Shown piece after piece: positions 34,639 through 43,656 of a stretch of 64,000 bases of DNA; position 1 is the stretch's first letter; each line of letters begins with the position of its first letter. The notes below the pieces were generated by a model. That model saw only the letters and a program-made list of their open reading frames with translations, searched no databases and had not been told where the DNA came from. The position numbers and the translations under genes are program-made. The DNA is from Streptomyces sp. TP-A0356 (GTDB lineage Bacteria > Actinomycetota > Actinomycetes > Streptomycetales > Streptomycetaceae), in contig NZ_BBZJ01000019.1 in assembly GCF_001417775.1 (NCBI RefSeq), positions 62,001-126,000 on the forward strand. Direction: 5' to 3'.

Positions 34639-36348
34639 CTAGTACATGGCTCGGTGGCCCTTGCCCGGCTTCTTCTTGGGGTCCTTGCCGGAGTGCTTGT
34701 CGTCCCTGCACCCGTCGCTACGCCTGTCGTCGCCACACGGATCCCGCAAGATCGTCACCCTGTTGCTGGTGACGGTCACCGCGGTGCCGTCGGAGGCCGT
34801 GCCGGTGACCCCGACGACGAAGGCGATCCTTCCGGCACTGACGTCCGCACTGGTGGTGGTGTAGATGGCGGTACAGGTCACGGACGCGCCAGGCGCCAGC
34901 GTGGTCGTCGGGCAGCTCAGGGCCAGTGAGCCGACGGCCGCCTGGAGGGAGCTGATCGGCAGCCCACCGGTGTTGGTGATCCGGAGGCTGACGTGCAGCT
35001 GCTGGCCCGCCCTGCTGAACCGGCGCTCGCTGACGCTCAGACGGGCGCTGAGACCGGCCCGTGCCGTCAGCAGTGTGCTGACCTGGTTGCTGGTCGCGCT
35101 CACCGACGCGCCGCCGGGGGTGGTGGCAGTGACCGAGCCCTGGTCGGTGACCGAGCCGGCCTGGACGTCGGCCGCCGTGGTGACGTAGGTGGCCTGGCAG
35201 GTGGTGCTCTGGCCCGGCGCGAGCTGGTTGGTGCCGCAGCCGGAGACGTTGACGCCGGGGGTCAGGTCCGTCACGGTGACGTTGTTGATCTGCGCCTGGC
35301 CGGTGTTGGTGACGGTGTAGGTGTAGTGCAGCGTCTGACCGGCGCCGTGGAAGTCGGCTTCGGTCGGCTTCTTCGTGATGGTCAGCGCTCTGAGCGGGAC
35401 GACCAGCTGGGGGCTGGTGGAGGTGACGACCCCGCCGTCCGGAAGAGTGGCCGTCACTGTCGCGGTGTCGACGATGCGCCCCGCGGCGACGTCCGCGGCG
35501 GTCGCGGTGTACGTGGCGGTGCACGGCACGGTGGCGCCGGGGACCAGCGGTCCGGCGGGGCAGGTGACCGTCGGCGAGCCGGGACCGTTGTCGGTGACCT
35601 GGAGGTTGGTCAGCGGCTCCGTGCCGTTGTTCCGTACGGTGACCGTGTAGTGCAGCGTCTGGCCCAGGACGAATGAGTCTTCCTGGGCCGTCGTCTTGGT
35701 GACCGTCGGTGCCGGGGCCGCGCCTCCGCACTGGACATGGCCGACGATGACATCGGCTGAGTTGAACTGCTGCAGCAGCTTCAGATGGACCGCGTTGACG
35801 GTGAGGATGCCGTTCGGGTCCGTCGTCTGTTCGTTGAGCGTGACGGTGCCGAGGTTGGGCACGTTCACGACGGTGTTGGGTGCCGCGTTCGCCTGGAGGG
35901 CGACAGGTGACTGCGCGGGGACCGTGGCCTGGCCCGAGGAGATCACGCCCGAGCCTGTGGCCCCGTTGGGGGTCGCGTTGCAGGTGGAGCGGACACCGAC
36001 GAGGCTCATGGCGCCGATCGAGCCGAAGTTGGCGTCGATGGTCTGCACGGTGGCCGAGGCGCTGGACGTCCCCGCTGCGGGGTCGCCGGCGGTGATGGCG
36101 GTCAGGGTGGAGCTGGTGAGGAACGGCCCGGCGTTGATGCCCGCCTGGGTCGTCGTACCACCGGGCGGGTAGTCGGAGACCGGTACGGGTCCCACGGCGA
36201 CGATCGAGCCGATCGCGGCGGAGGAGACGACGTACGCGTGCGCGACCGGCGACGGCAGCGCGGCGTGGGCCGGCATTGCGGAACACAATGTGCCGGGGAG
36301 AGCGGTGAGCGCGGTGATCGCCAAACCGCGCCTGAGGCGTGAGCCCAT
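34639..36348 (-). CDS. Secreted DUF11-repeat / choice-of-anchor protein
   Basis: A 569-residue exported protein. The signal peptide ends near MPAHAALP (about residue 29). Residues about 35-200 form a beta-rich domain similar to the choice-of-anchor P type (VSSAAIGSIVAVGPVPVSD). Three consecutive Ig-like DUF11/CARDB-type repeats follow, each with a GQ(T/Q)LHYT-like strand and TxTxADVxAGxI end: about 207-315, 320-425 and 430-535. The C-terminus is a very basic Lys/Arg/Asp tail, without LPXTG or hydrophobic anchor. AGGAA precedes the ATG by 7 nt. A surface or matrix structural role is likely. Confidence 0.8.
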   Translation of the reverse strand: MGSRLRRGLAITALTALPGTLCSAMPAHAALPSPVAHAYVVSSAAIGSIVAVGPVPVSDYPPGGTTTQAGINAGPFLTSSTLTAITAGDPAAGTSSASATVQTIDANFGSIGAMSLVGVRSTCNATPNGATGSGVISSGQATVPAQSPVALQANAAPNTVVNVPNLGTVTLNEQTTDPNGILTVNAVHLKLLQQFNSADVIVGHVQCGGAAPAPTVTKTTAQEDSFVLGQTLHYTVTVRNNGTEPLTNLQVTDNGPGSPTVTCPAGPLVPGATVPCTATYTATAADVAAGRIVDTATVTATLPDGGVVTSTSPQLVVPLRALTITKKPTEADFHGAGQTLHYTYTVTNTGQAQINNVTVTDLTPGVNVSGCGTNQLAPGQSTTCQATYVTTAADVQAGSVTDQGSVTATTPGGASVSATSNQVSTLLTARAGLSARLSVSERRFSRAGQQLHVSLRITNTGGLPISSLQAAVGSLALSCPTTTLAPGASVTCTAIYTTTSADVSAGRIAFVVGVTGTASDGTAVTVTSNRVTILRDPCGDDRRSDGCRDDKHSGKDPKKKPGKGHRAMY

Positions 36349-36577
36349 AGAGAGGTTCCTTGTGTTGCGGCGTGGGGGAAGCCTGCCGGGCAGTGCCGGT
36401 GGCATATCACGACCTGGCACATGCGGCGCCCGGGAAGCTGACCGCGAGAGCGGCACGCACATCATGGCCTCGAGGACCGATCACCCTTGATCATCTGGTG
36501 GACGAGCCGCGGCGCGTCGCCCATGAACCACCCCAGTGGCCGAACATCCCGCGCGGCACGCCTCTCGGCCCGTCGAG

Positions 36578-36607
36578 CGGGGTCGGCCCCCTCCGGAGCC
36601 GACCCCG
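36578..36607 (-). terminator. Terminator of the GH92 gene
   Basis: A 10-bp perfect inverted repeat, CGGGGTCGGC and GCCGACCCCG, with a 10-nt loop lies 27 bp beyond the GH92 stop. The remaining 280 bp up to the DUF11 gene hold nothing else recognisable. Confidence 0.75.
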
Positions 36608-36633
36608 TGACCGTGCCCCCTGCTGGATCCGTG

Positions 36634-39600
36634 CTACGGAAGTGTCCAGCGCTGGGCGCCGGTGCCGTTGCAGGTATGCAGCTGAAGCTGTGTGCCCCAG
36701 GTGGTGGACGAGCCCGGGTCGTCCAGGCACTTGCCGGACGCGGGGTTCACGAGGGAGTCGCGGGCGCCGACGCGCCACTGCTGGGCGCCGGTGCCGTTGC
36801 ACGTGTACCACTGGACCGGAGTGCCGTCGGCCGTACCGGAGTCGGTGACGTCCATACAGCCGCCGAGCACGCGAAGGGTGCCGTCCGGCTCGACCGTCCA
36901 TTGCTGGGCGCCGGTCCCGTTGCAGGCGTAGATCTGGAGGGGATTGCCTTCGGCCGTCGCACTGCGGCGATCGTCGACGCACAGACCGGCCGAGACACCC
37001 GAGACGATGGGCCCGGTGGCCGGACCGGTGGCGCTCCCGGTGCCGAAGCCGATCGCGAAGACGTGCAGTCCTCCGGTGCCGACGTCGGACGGCAGCCGCA
37101 CGCCGCTGACCGTCTTGCCCGCAGCCAGCGCCACGGGCGTCGTGGCGAACACATACGTCTTGACGTCGTCGGAGGCGGAGCCGGCGTGGTTGCGGTAGGG
37201 CGCGGTCACCGCGACGGTGTTGCCCGAGACCGGCGAGGTACCGCCGCCGTTCAGTGTCCAGTCGGAGAGGCGGACGGTGACCGACTGGGTGGTGCCGTCC
37301 GTGTAGGTGACGATCGCGGTGCCGGAGGAGGGGCCGTTGTTGGCGGCGCCCAGGAAGGAGATGGCGCCGGAGCCCGACGCCCGTACGCTCTGCCCGTTCG
37401 CCTCGTAGTTGTCGGGCGTGCCGGTCGCCGCGTCGGGCCAGGTGAACGTGACGCCGTTGGCGGTGATCTTCGATCCGGGAGTGACTCCCGCGGTGGACAG
37501 GGCGTTCGCGGAGTAGCTGTGACCCGCGCCGTCGAAGTTGGCCGACGAGGTGGCGGAGTCGGGGGAGGTCCCGATGCCGGTGTAGGTGGGCGACCCCGGG
37601 TACGAGGGCGGCGCCGCGGAGGCGGCCGAGGCCCAGGAGGTGTTGGGGGAGGTACCGAGTTCGTAGGTGAGCGTGCCACCCTCGCTGATGGCGCCGGCCG
37701 GCGCGTGCGCCTTGTCCCACGCCGAGCCGTTCCAGGTGGCCGACCGTACGTAGGGAGCGTTGTCCGCGGCGTTGACGCCGTTGATCGTGAGGGTCCTGCC
37801 GGACGGGAGGGTGATCACCGCCTGGGTGAAGAGGGGACTGCCCAGTGCCAGGTCGGCGGTGCCGGGGGTCTCCGGATACATGCCGAGGGCGGACCACACG
37901 TACCACGAGCTCATCTCGCCCAGATCGTCGTTGCCCGCCAGCCCGGACGGGCTCGCGGTCCAGATCTGGTCCTGGATCTGCCGGACGATCTTCTGCGTAC
38001 GGTACGGGCGGCCTATGTAGTCGTACTCCCAGGGGATGTTCAGGCTGGGCTCGTTGCCGAGGTCGGTGTGCCCGCTGCCGCCGGTCAGCGAGGACAGGTC
38101 CGTGTCGAGAAACCTGGCCATGACCGGGTCGCCGCCCATGGCGGTGGCCAGCCCGTGCAGGTTGAACGGCACCATGGGGGTGTACTGCCAGGAGTCCCCC
38201 TCGACGAAGTTCTTGCCGGAGGTCGGCGAGAACCCCGCGGTCCAGGTGCCCGAGGCGTCGCGCGGCTGGATGAATCCGCTGCCGAAGTCGAAGAGGTTGC
38301 GCCAGTTCTGCGCGCGGTTCACGAGCCGGCGCTGATCAGCGGTGTCACCGAGGGCCCCGGCCAGGGCGGAGACGGCGAAGTCGGCCGAGTCGTACTCGAG
38401 CGTGGTGGACGCCGGGCCGTAGTAGTTGCAGCAGCCGTAACGGCCGTTGCTGGGCAGCCAACCCAACTGCTCCAGGTAGTCGAGCCCTGGCCGGTTGTTG
38501 TTGCTGTGGGTGGCCTCCGCGACCATGCCCCTGAGTGCGGTGGTCGTGTCGAAGTCCCTGGCGCCGAAGGCGTAGTAGCCGGCGATGATCTCGTCGGCCG
38601 GATCGCCGACCATGATGTAGGTCTCGCCGTTGTTCTCCGACCACTTGGGGAACTGTCCGGTCTGGCGGTAGTCGTCGACCATCGACTGCGCGGTGTCGGA
38701 GGCGACCTGTGGGGCGACGAGGGCTTCGAGCTGGGCCTGTGAGCGGTAGGTGTCCCAGCCCGAGTAGTTGGCGTAGGCGGCGCCGTGGCCCGGGTCGACG
38801 GTGTGTGTCCTGCCGTCGAAGCCCGGGTACCGGCCGTTGCTGTCACTGATGACGTTCGGATGCAGCAGCGCGTGGTAGAGCGCTGTGTAGAAGACGGTCT
38901 GCTCACCGGGCGTGCCGCCGGCGATCCGCACCCGGCCGAGCAGGGAGTTCCAGGCGCTCAGCGCCGCGCCCCGCACGCCGCCGAGATTCCAGCCGGCGTT
39001 CTCCGCCGTGCGGTTGCCCGCCGCGTCGGCGACCGACACGTACGAGATGCCCACCTTGGCCTGGACGACCCGGTTTCCGGTGGTGTCGAACGTGACATAG
39101 CCGTCGGACCCGCTCGCCTGCGGGGTGAAGGTGTGTGCCGTACGGGGAGTGGCACCGTGCAGCACCGGCTTGTTCGGCGCCTCGGGGGTGTCGGGCGAGA
39201 CGCCGGTCGTGGGCGAGGGCTGCGGGGCCACGGCCGCCGCCGTGCCGCTGTGGCTGAACGGCCGGTCGAAGACCATGTCGAAGTAGACGGTGTAGGAGTT
39301 GCCGGCGCCGCAGAAGTTGCCGCTGGTGACCTGACCGCTCACTTCGGTGCTGTTCACCACGGTGAACTGCGTGTTGGAGTCGCCACTCTGGCTGCCCGTC
39401 AGCTTCAGGATCAGATTCGCCTGGCTGCTGGAGGGGAAGGTGAACCGCGCCATGCCGCTGCGGGTTGTCGCGGTCAGCTCCGTCTTGACGCCGTTGTCCA
39501 GCGACACGGTGTACGAGCCGGGGGTGGCGGACTCGTTCCTGTGCGAGAAGCCGTCCGTGGCGCCGGTGTCGACCGCACCCACGGTCGGCAGGACCGGGAT

Positions 39601-39972
39601 GTCACCGGCGGCGCGGCAGCCCGGCCCCGCGATGTGGGTCAGGCTGAACCCGGTGATGGAGGAGTCGTTGTACTCGTATCCGCCGCCGTAGGGCCGGTGC
39701 GGGGTGTCGGGGCTCCACTGGACCATCCCGAACGGCATGTCGGCCCCGGGGAAGTCGTCGGCGGCGTGCGTCGTCCCGATGAACGGGTTGACGAGGGAAG
39801 CGGGATCGGTGACCAGCGCGGGCGCGGGGGCCGCGGCGATGGCCGGGGCGGAGGCGGTGGCCACCACCAGGGCACCGGCGGTCAGGACGGACAGAGGGCG
39901 GAACCGCGGGAGGACTTGGGGCAGGAACGAACCGAATCCGTGCCGTCTTCCCGGACTTGTCGGTCTTGCCAT
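36634..39972 (-). CDS. Secreted GH92 alpha-mannosidase with C-terminal ricin-type lectin domain
   Basis: A 1112-residue exo-enzyme. A twin-arginine-like or Sec signal (PLSVLTAGALVVATASAP) is followed by the GH92 N-domain (VNPFIGTTHAADDFPGADMPFG) and the catalytic (alpha/alpha)6 domain with WSENNGETYIMVGDPADE and GNDDLGEMSSWYVWSALG, the calcium/acid-base regions of GH92. An NPCBM-like/beta linker and a C-terminal ricin-B trefoil with three QxW repeats (QQWTVEP, QQWRVGA, QRWTLP) follow. GH92 enzymes remove alpha-1,2/1,3/1,4/1,6-mannose from fungal or yeast mannans and N-glycans. A LacI-type dyad lies 68 bp upstream. Confidence 0.92.
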   Translation of the reverse strand: MARPTSPGRRHGFGSFLPQVLPRFRPLSVLTAGALVVATASAPAIAAAPAPALVTDPASLVNPFIGTTHAADDFPGADMPFGMVQWSPDTPHRPYGGGYEYNDSSITGFSLTHIAGPGCRAAGDIPVLPTVGAVDTGATDGFSHRNESATPGSYTVSLDNGVKTELTATTRSGMARFTFPSSSQANLILKLTGSQSGDSNTQFTVVNSTEVSGQVTSGNFCGAGNSYTVYFDMVFDRPFSHSGTAAAVAPQPSPTTGVSPDTPEAPNKPVLHGATPRTAHTFTPQASGSDGYVTFDTTGNRVVQAKVGISYVSVADAAGNRTAENAGWNLGGVRGAALSAWNSLLGRVRIAGGTPGEQTVFYTALYHALLHPNVISDSNGRYPGFDGRTHTVDPGHGAAYANYSGWDTYRSQAQLEALVAPQVASDTAQSMVDDYRQTGQFPKWSENNGETYIMVGDPADEIIAGYYAFGARDFDTTTALRGMVAEATHSNNNRPGLDYLEQLGWLPSNGRYGCCNYYGPASTTLEYDSADFAVSALAGALGDTADQRRLVNRAQNWRNLFDFGSGFIQPRDASGTWTAGFSPTSGKNFVEGDSWQYTPMVPFNLHGLATAMGGDPVMARFLDTDLSSLTGGSGHTDLGNEPSLNIPWEYDYIGRPYRTQKIVRQIQDQIWTASPSGLAGNDDLGEMSSWYVWSALGMYPETPGTADLALGSPLFTQAVITLPSGRTLTINGVNAADNAPYVRSATWNGSAWDKAHAPAGAISEGGTLTYELGTSPNTSWASAASAAPPSYPGSPTYTGIGTSPDSATSSANFDGAGHSYSANALSTAGVTPGSKITANGVTFTWPDAATGTPDNYEANGQSVRASGSGAISFLGAANNGPSSGTAIVTYTDGTTQSVTVRLSDWTLNGGGTSPVSGNTVAVTAPYRNHAGSASDDVKTYVFATTPVALAAGKTVSGVRLPSDVGTGGLHVFAIGFGTGSATGPATGPIVSGVSAGLCVDDRRSATAEGNPLQIYACNGTGAQQWTVEPDGTLRVLGGCMDVTDSGTADGTPVQWYTCNGTGAQQWRVGARDSLVNPASGKCLDDPGSSTTWGTQLQLHTCNGTGAQRWTLP

Positions 39973-40039
39973 CGTGATGACTCTTCCCTTCGACGGGCAG
40001 GATGATCGACCTGGACGAGGGAACTTCGCACGGGCGGTT

Positions 40040-40051
40040 GACAACGTTGTC
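40040..40051. promoter_or_regulatory. LacI-type operator (GACAACGTTGTC) upstream of GH92
   Basis: A perfect 12-bp palindrome with the central CG typical of LacI-family operators overlaps a TTGACA -35-like hexamer on the plus strand and sits 68 bp from the GH92 start. Sugar-responsive repression of the mannosidase is inferred. The 277 bp between the GH92 start and the next gene hold no other feature. Confidence 0.6.
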
Positions 40052-40249
40052 CGGCGCCTGTGTGCGCCGGGCCGTGCCCGGCTGCAGGCGATGGCGGGTG
40101 GTGCGGCGGGATGGTACGGAGCGGAGCGGGTCGAGGGATGACAGCGTGGTCAACTGTCCGTACTTCCGGGAACGTTCGCCCCTTCGCCTCCTGCTGTCAA
40201 GGGTTCCCGCGGCCGCAGGAATACCGGTGCGTCCGGACCGGAACACCCT

Positions 40250-41617
40250 TCACAGGGTCCAGCCGTGACCGCCGCTGTTGTGGGACAGGGCCAGGACGGC
40301 GGTGGTCACGACGAGGTACTGGGTGAGGCGGCCTTGGCGGAACAAGGCCGCCAGCGCCCAGGCGAGAGCCGTGTACCAGGGCATCGTCCACGGTGCCGCG
40401 AGGACCCAGGCGAAGGTGAGCGCGAACGGTACGGCGACGACAGCGGGGGTGCCCGCCGGGACGCGACGGCGCAGCGCCCACGCCAGCGCGAGCATCAGGA
40501 GGGGCCACAGGACACTGGTGGCCGTCTCGGCCGCACGATGGCCGAGGGACGCGGTACCGAACCGGTCGAACACCGCCCACAACGAGGGTTCGGAGACCAG
40601 ATGCGAGGCCGCGGAGAGCGGGGCGAGGGCGTGCAGGCCGTAGACGCCGTAGAGGAGGGCCGGCGTCAGCAGGGCCGCGCACGTCACCCGGGCAGCTCGT
40701 CCCCAGGCGCCCGAACGCAGCATCGGCCAGGCCAGTCCGACACCGAGCAGAATGGTGCTGATCTTGACACCGCAGGCCAGGCCGACCAGTCCTCCGGCGA
40801 TCAGGTCGTGGTGCCATCGGGCGGCCCGGTGAACGAAGTGGATCGCGCAGACGGCCAGGCAGGCGACGAGGGTGTCCAGGTGCCCACCCGCGACCAGCAC
40901 GCCGATCAGGAGCGGGTTGGCGGTCCACAGCAGGCCGGCCCGGACCGGATCCTCGGCGGTGCGCATCAGCAGATGGCCGGTGCCCAGGAACGCGGCGGCG
41001 TTCGCCAGCATCAGCGCCCAGATCGTCAGCCACGGCCGATCACCGCCCACGACCGCCGCGGCGGCCTGCCACCAGGTCGCGATCGGTCCGTACACGGAGG
41101 GCGTGCTCCGCCACCCCTCGCTCACCAGATGGCCGTAGGCCCCTCCCAGCTGGGCGGGCGTCGTCACATACGGATCACCGCCGAGCGCGGCGATACGGCC
41201 GTACGCGGCGTAACTGGCCGTGTCGGAGGAGCCGACCGGAGTCAGATTGGCGACGACGAGGACGGCGAGCGCACCGGCGCCGAAGAGGAGCCGTGAGTCG
41301 GGACGCCAGCCGCGGCCATGGGCGTTGAGCATGCCGAGTGCGCCAAGGCACGACAGCACTATGGCCGCGCAGGTGACCGCCTGGGAGACCGTGTCGGACA
41401 TGGCGGGCAGGCGAAGCCAGGGGATCGGTGCCCTGAGCGTGTTGTGATTGGGCGCACTCGCGCCCACCAGCCCGAACAGTGCGATGCCCACCGCGGACAT
41501 CCATACGGCTGCGCGTGGCCGCGGCGGCGCGACGACCATCGGTTCCCGTGCGGGAGCTGTCCGGATCCGACCCGCAGAACGCGGAGCCCGCTCTTCGTTG
41601 TCGGTCGTCAAGGTCAC
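40250..41617 (-). CDS. GT-C type polyprenol-phosphomannose-dependent mannosyltransferase-like protein
   Basis: A 455-residue integral membrane protein with about eleven hydrophobic helices. The loop SDTASYAAYGRIAALGGDPYVTTP carries the acidic residue and D-P-Y signature of MptA/MptB and GT87-like enzymes, which transfer mannose from polyprenyl phosphate outside the membrane to lipoglycans or glycoproteins. A basic cytoplasmic N-terminus precedes the first helix. It starts at a GTG with a poor ribosome site, so the true start may be internal. It lies upstream of GH92 in the same orientation, but 277 bp and an operator separate them, so it is not clearly in an operon. Confidence 0.8.
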   Translation of the reverse strand: MTLTTDNEERAPRSAGRIRTAPAREPMVVAPPRPRAAVWMSAVGIALFGLVGASAPNHNTLRAPIPWLRLPAMSDTVSQAVTCAAIVLSCLGALGMLNAHGRGWRPDSRLLFGAGALAVLVVANLTPVGSSDTASYAAYGRIAALGGDPYVTTPAQLGGAYGHLVSEGWRSTPSVYGPIATWWQAAAAVVGGDRPWLTIWALMLANAAAFLGTGHLLMRTAEDPVRAGLLWTANPLLIGVLVAGGHLDTLVACLAVCAIHFVHRAARWHHDLIAGGLVGLACGVKISTILLGVGLAWPMLRSGAWGRAARVTCAALLTPALLYGVYGLHALAPLSAASHLVSEPSLWAVFDRFGTASLGHRAAETATSVLWPLLMLALAWALRRRVPAGTPAVVAVPFALTFAWVLAAPWTMPWYTALAWALAALFRQGRLTQYLVVTTAVLALSHNSGGHGWTL

Positions 41618-41769
41618 TCTCTGGGTCGCTGTCGGAGCTTGCGGCGAGAACGCCGGTGACCATCTTGCCTGCGATGCGGATCTCGGCGGTGGGCGGGGGA
41701 GTGTCGGCCGAACGCCATCCCTCCCACAGCAGCCCTCGGACCGGGCACGGAGCGGTCGGTTGAAATGGT

Positions 41770-41805
41770 GATGGCGTCCAGCTCCCCAGGGAGCCGGACG
41801 CCATC
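41770..41805 (-). terminator. Terminator downstream of the 122-aa hypothetical gene
   Basis: GATGGCGTCC and GGACGCCATC arms enclose a further partly paired GGAGC/GCTCC loop, 45 bp past the stop of the gene at 41850. Confidence 0.7.
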
Positions 41806-41849
41806 GGGTGACGTCGTCAGAAGGGCCCTGACCTCCTGGAACAACACAC

Positions 41850-42218
41850 CTAGCGGCCCTTGGCCTCGGCCCGCCTTCCGTCCAGCATTCCGTGCAGATG
41901 TGCGGCGGCCTGCTCGATGTCCGTGTACTTCTGTTGCGCGGCGCGTACCTCGGCCGAGAGGACGCCGCAGCGATGGAGGCGCTCGAAATCGCCGTAGGGG
42001 AACTTGTACCTGCCCTTCGTGTCCTCCCCCATGGCGTCGTCGATCCCCAGGTACCACCGGGCGTACTCGTCGAGTCCGTGCTTCTCGATGTAGGCGTTCT
42101 CAGCCGCCGCCGAGGGCTGGTGCTCGCTCCACTCGTCCCGGTCGTCGAGGACGATGCGGTCGTCTTCGATCAGCTTCTTTGCGTGGTCGAACGCCTTCGC
42201 GTTCAGCTTCACCGTCAT
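41850..42218 (-). CDS. Conserved hypothetical protein, 122 aa
   Basis: A highly charged soluble protein without signal peptide or membrane segment. It contains WSEHQPSAAAENAYIEKHGL and YARWYLGIDDAMGEDTKGRY, then FPYGDFERLHRCGVLSAEVRAAQ and a helical, Ala/Glu-rich C-terminus. GGGAGG lies 9 nt before the ATG, and a terminator follows. Similar proteins occur widely in Streptomyces without assigned function; I recognise no catalytic motif. Expression as a single-gene unit is likely. Confidence 0.78.
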   Translation of the reverse strand: MTVKLNAKAFDHAKKLIEDDRIVLDDRDEWSEHQPSAAAENAYIEKHGLDEYARWYLGIDDAMGEDTKGRYKFPYGDFERLHRCGVLSAEVRAAQQKYTDIEQAAAHLHGMLDGRRAEAKGR

Positions 42219-42354
42219 CCGCTCACACCTCCCGGCGCCGGTGCGACCAGCCGTCGGCGGTACCGGCCGCGGCTGGTCCCGTATCCCTCCCGACTACCCG
42301 GATTCACTCAAATCACTGATGTGCCGGTCGCCGGCGGGGTGCCTCGGCGGGGTC

Positions 42355-43584
42355 CTACAGACCACCGACGGTGATGGTGAAGCGGGAGGGGGTCCCCGAC
42401 TGCACCTTGCCCTCGAAGTCCACTCCGGCCGGGTGCACGTCGTCGTACGGGAACGCGTATCCGAGTCGGTCCGGGGTGGTGGAGTGCAGGATGCGGGCGT
42501 AGTGATTGGTCCGGGGCCGGGTGTAGAAGGCGGCCGGGTCCTCTGCGTCCGGCTGGTTCGGGTTGTCCAGCAGGGTGGTCCGGTTGAAGGCGGCGGCCAG
42601 CCTCGCGCTGAGGTTGCCCATGACGTCGTTGCCCGTCGTGAAGGGCGCGTCGCTGCAGGAGAAGATCGCCAGGGTGGAGGGCTTGGCGAAGCTGCCGATC
42701 CCGGGGAAGGCCAGGGTGTCGCCGGTCACCCGGCCGACGGCGGTGCCCCAGGTGAACTGGGTGTCGATCCGCAGGTCGGTGGAGCGGTACTTGCTCCACA
42801 CCTGGTCGACATAGCTCTCGAAGTAGCCGGCGAACAGGGACGAGTTCGCACGGATGGCCAGGTTGGGGCTGAGGACCCGCAGGTCCGCGCCGTTCTTGCT
42901 GACGATCAGCCGGCTCCAGTCGCTGCCGTCGGCCGCCGACTGGGCACGCAGCGCGCCGGCGACGCGCGACAGGCCGTCGGACGGCAGTCCGCGCACCGTC
43001 TGGGTGCCCTCGGCGGTCTCCAGCCGGAAGGCGATCGGGAGGCTGACCATGTCGACGAAGGTGATGTTGGCGTACAGCTGGTCGTCGTTGAAGGTGAACT
43101 CGCAGAAGTCGTGCCGGATCGCCGCGTTGGGATCGGAGGGGTTGCTCACCGAGGGAAGCGCCAGGCCGCCGCCCCGATTCATCAGGAAGGTGAGCTTGTC
43201 CCCCACGGAGAAGTAGATCCGTCCGCTGTCCAGATGCGGCAGGGTCACCCTGCGAGGGCCGGCCCCCGGCGCGTTGAGTGCGATGGCACAGTCGACAGCC
43301 AACGGCGTCTGGTCGTTCGCCGGAGACGGCGGGTGGTGGAGGGTGGAGCCATCGGCCTGGACGAAGGCCCAGTTACCGCCCGCCGCGGGGTCACGGCCCA
43401 GCACATAGGCGTACACGGTGCTGCTGCCGGTGGTGTTGACCAGGTCCAGCGGAAGGGTCGCCACGGTGGACGCGTTGGCGCTGGACTCAAGCCACCACGC
43501 CACTGCGGGGGCGGCGAGGGCCGCGCCGGCGGACGCGGCGAGGAACTTTCGGCGTGACATCGGTCGGTGGTGGCGCGGCGTCAT
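42355..43584 (-). CDS. Secreted GH64 beta-1,3-glucanase
   Basis: A 409-residue Tat-exported enzyme: the twin-arginine motif SRRKFLAAS starts at about residue 10, with an AlaxAla-type cleavage region near SSANAS. The mature domain is the GH64 laminaripentaose-producing beta-1,3-glucanase fold with thaumatin-like strands, recognisable in LPLDLVNTTGSSTVYAYVLG, RIYFSVGDKLTFLMN and the acidic region AIRHDFCEFTFND. No carbohydrate-binding module is attached. GAAGGAAG precedes the start. It lies 72 bp downstream of the GH16 gene in the same direction, so the two may be co-transcribed. Confidence 0.9.
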   Translation of the reverse strand: MTPRHHRPMSRRKFLAASAGAALAAPAVAWWLESSANASTVATLPLDLVNTTGSSTVYAYVLGRDPAAGGNWAFVQADGSTLHHPPSPANDQTPLAVDCAIALNAPGAGPRRVTLPHLDSGRIYFSVGDKLTFLMNRGGGLALPSVSNPSDPNAAIRHDFCEFTFNDDQLYANITFVDMVSLPIAFRLETAEGTQTVRGLPSDGLSRVAGALRAQSAADGSDWSRLIVSKNGADLRVLSPNLAIRANSSLFAGYFESYVDQVWSKYRSTDLRIDTQFTWGTAVGRVTGDTLAFPGIGSFAKPSTLAIFSCSDAPFTTGNDVMGNLSARLAAAFNRTTLLDNPNQPDAEDPAAFYTRPRTNHYARILHSTTPDRLGYAFPYDDVHPAGVDFEGKVQSGTPSRFTITVGGL

Positions 43585-43656
43585 GGTGTGCTGCTTCCTT
43601 CAGGGGGGTGGCGGAAAGGACGGGGCGGGGGTCCGCCGCTTCGGGCGCGGTCGGGA

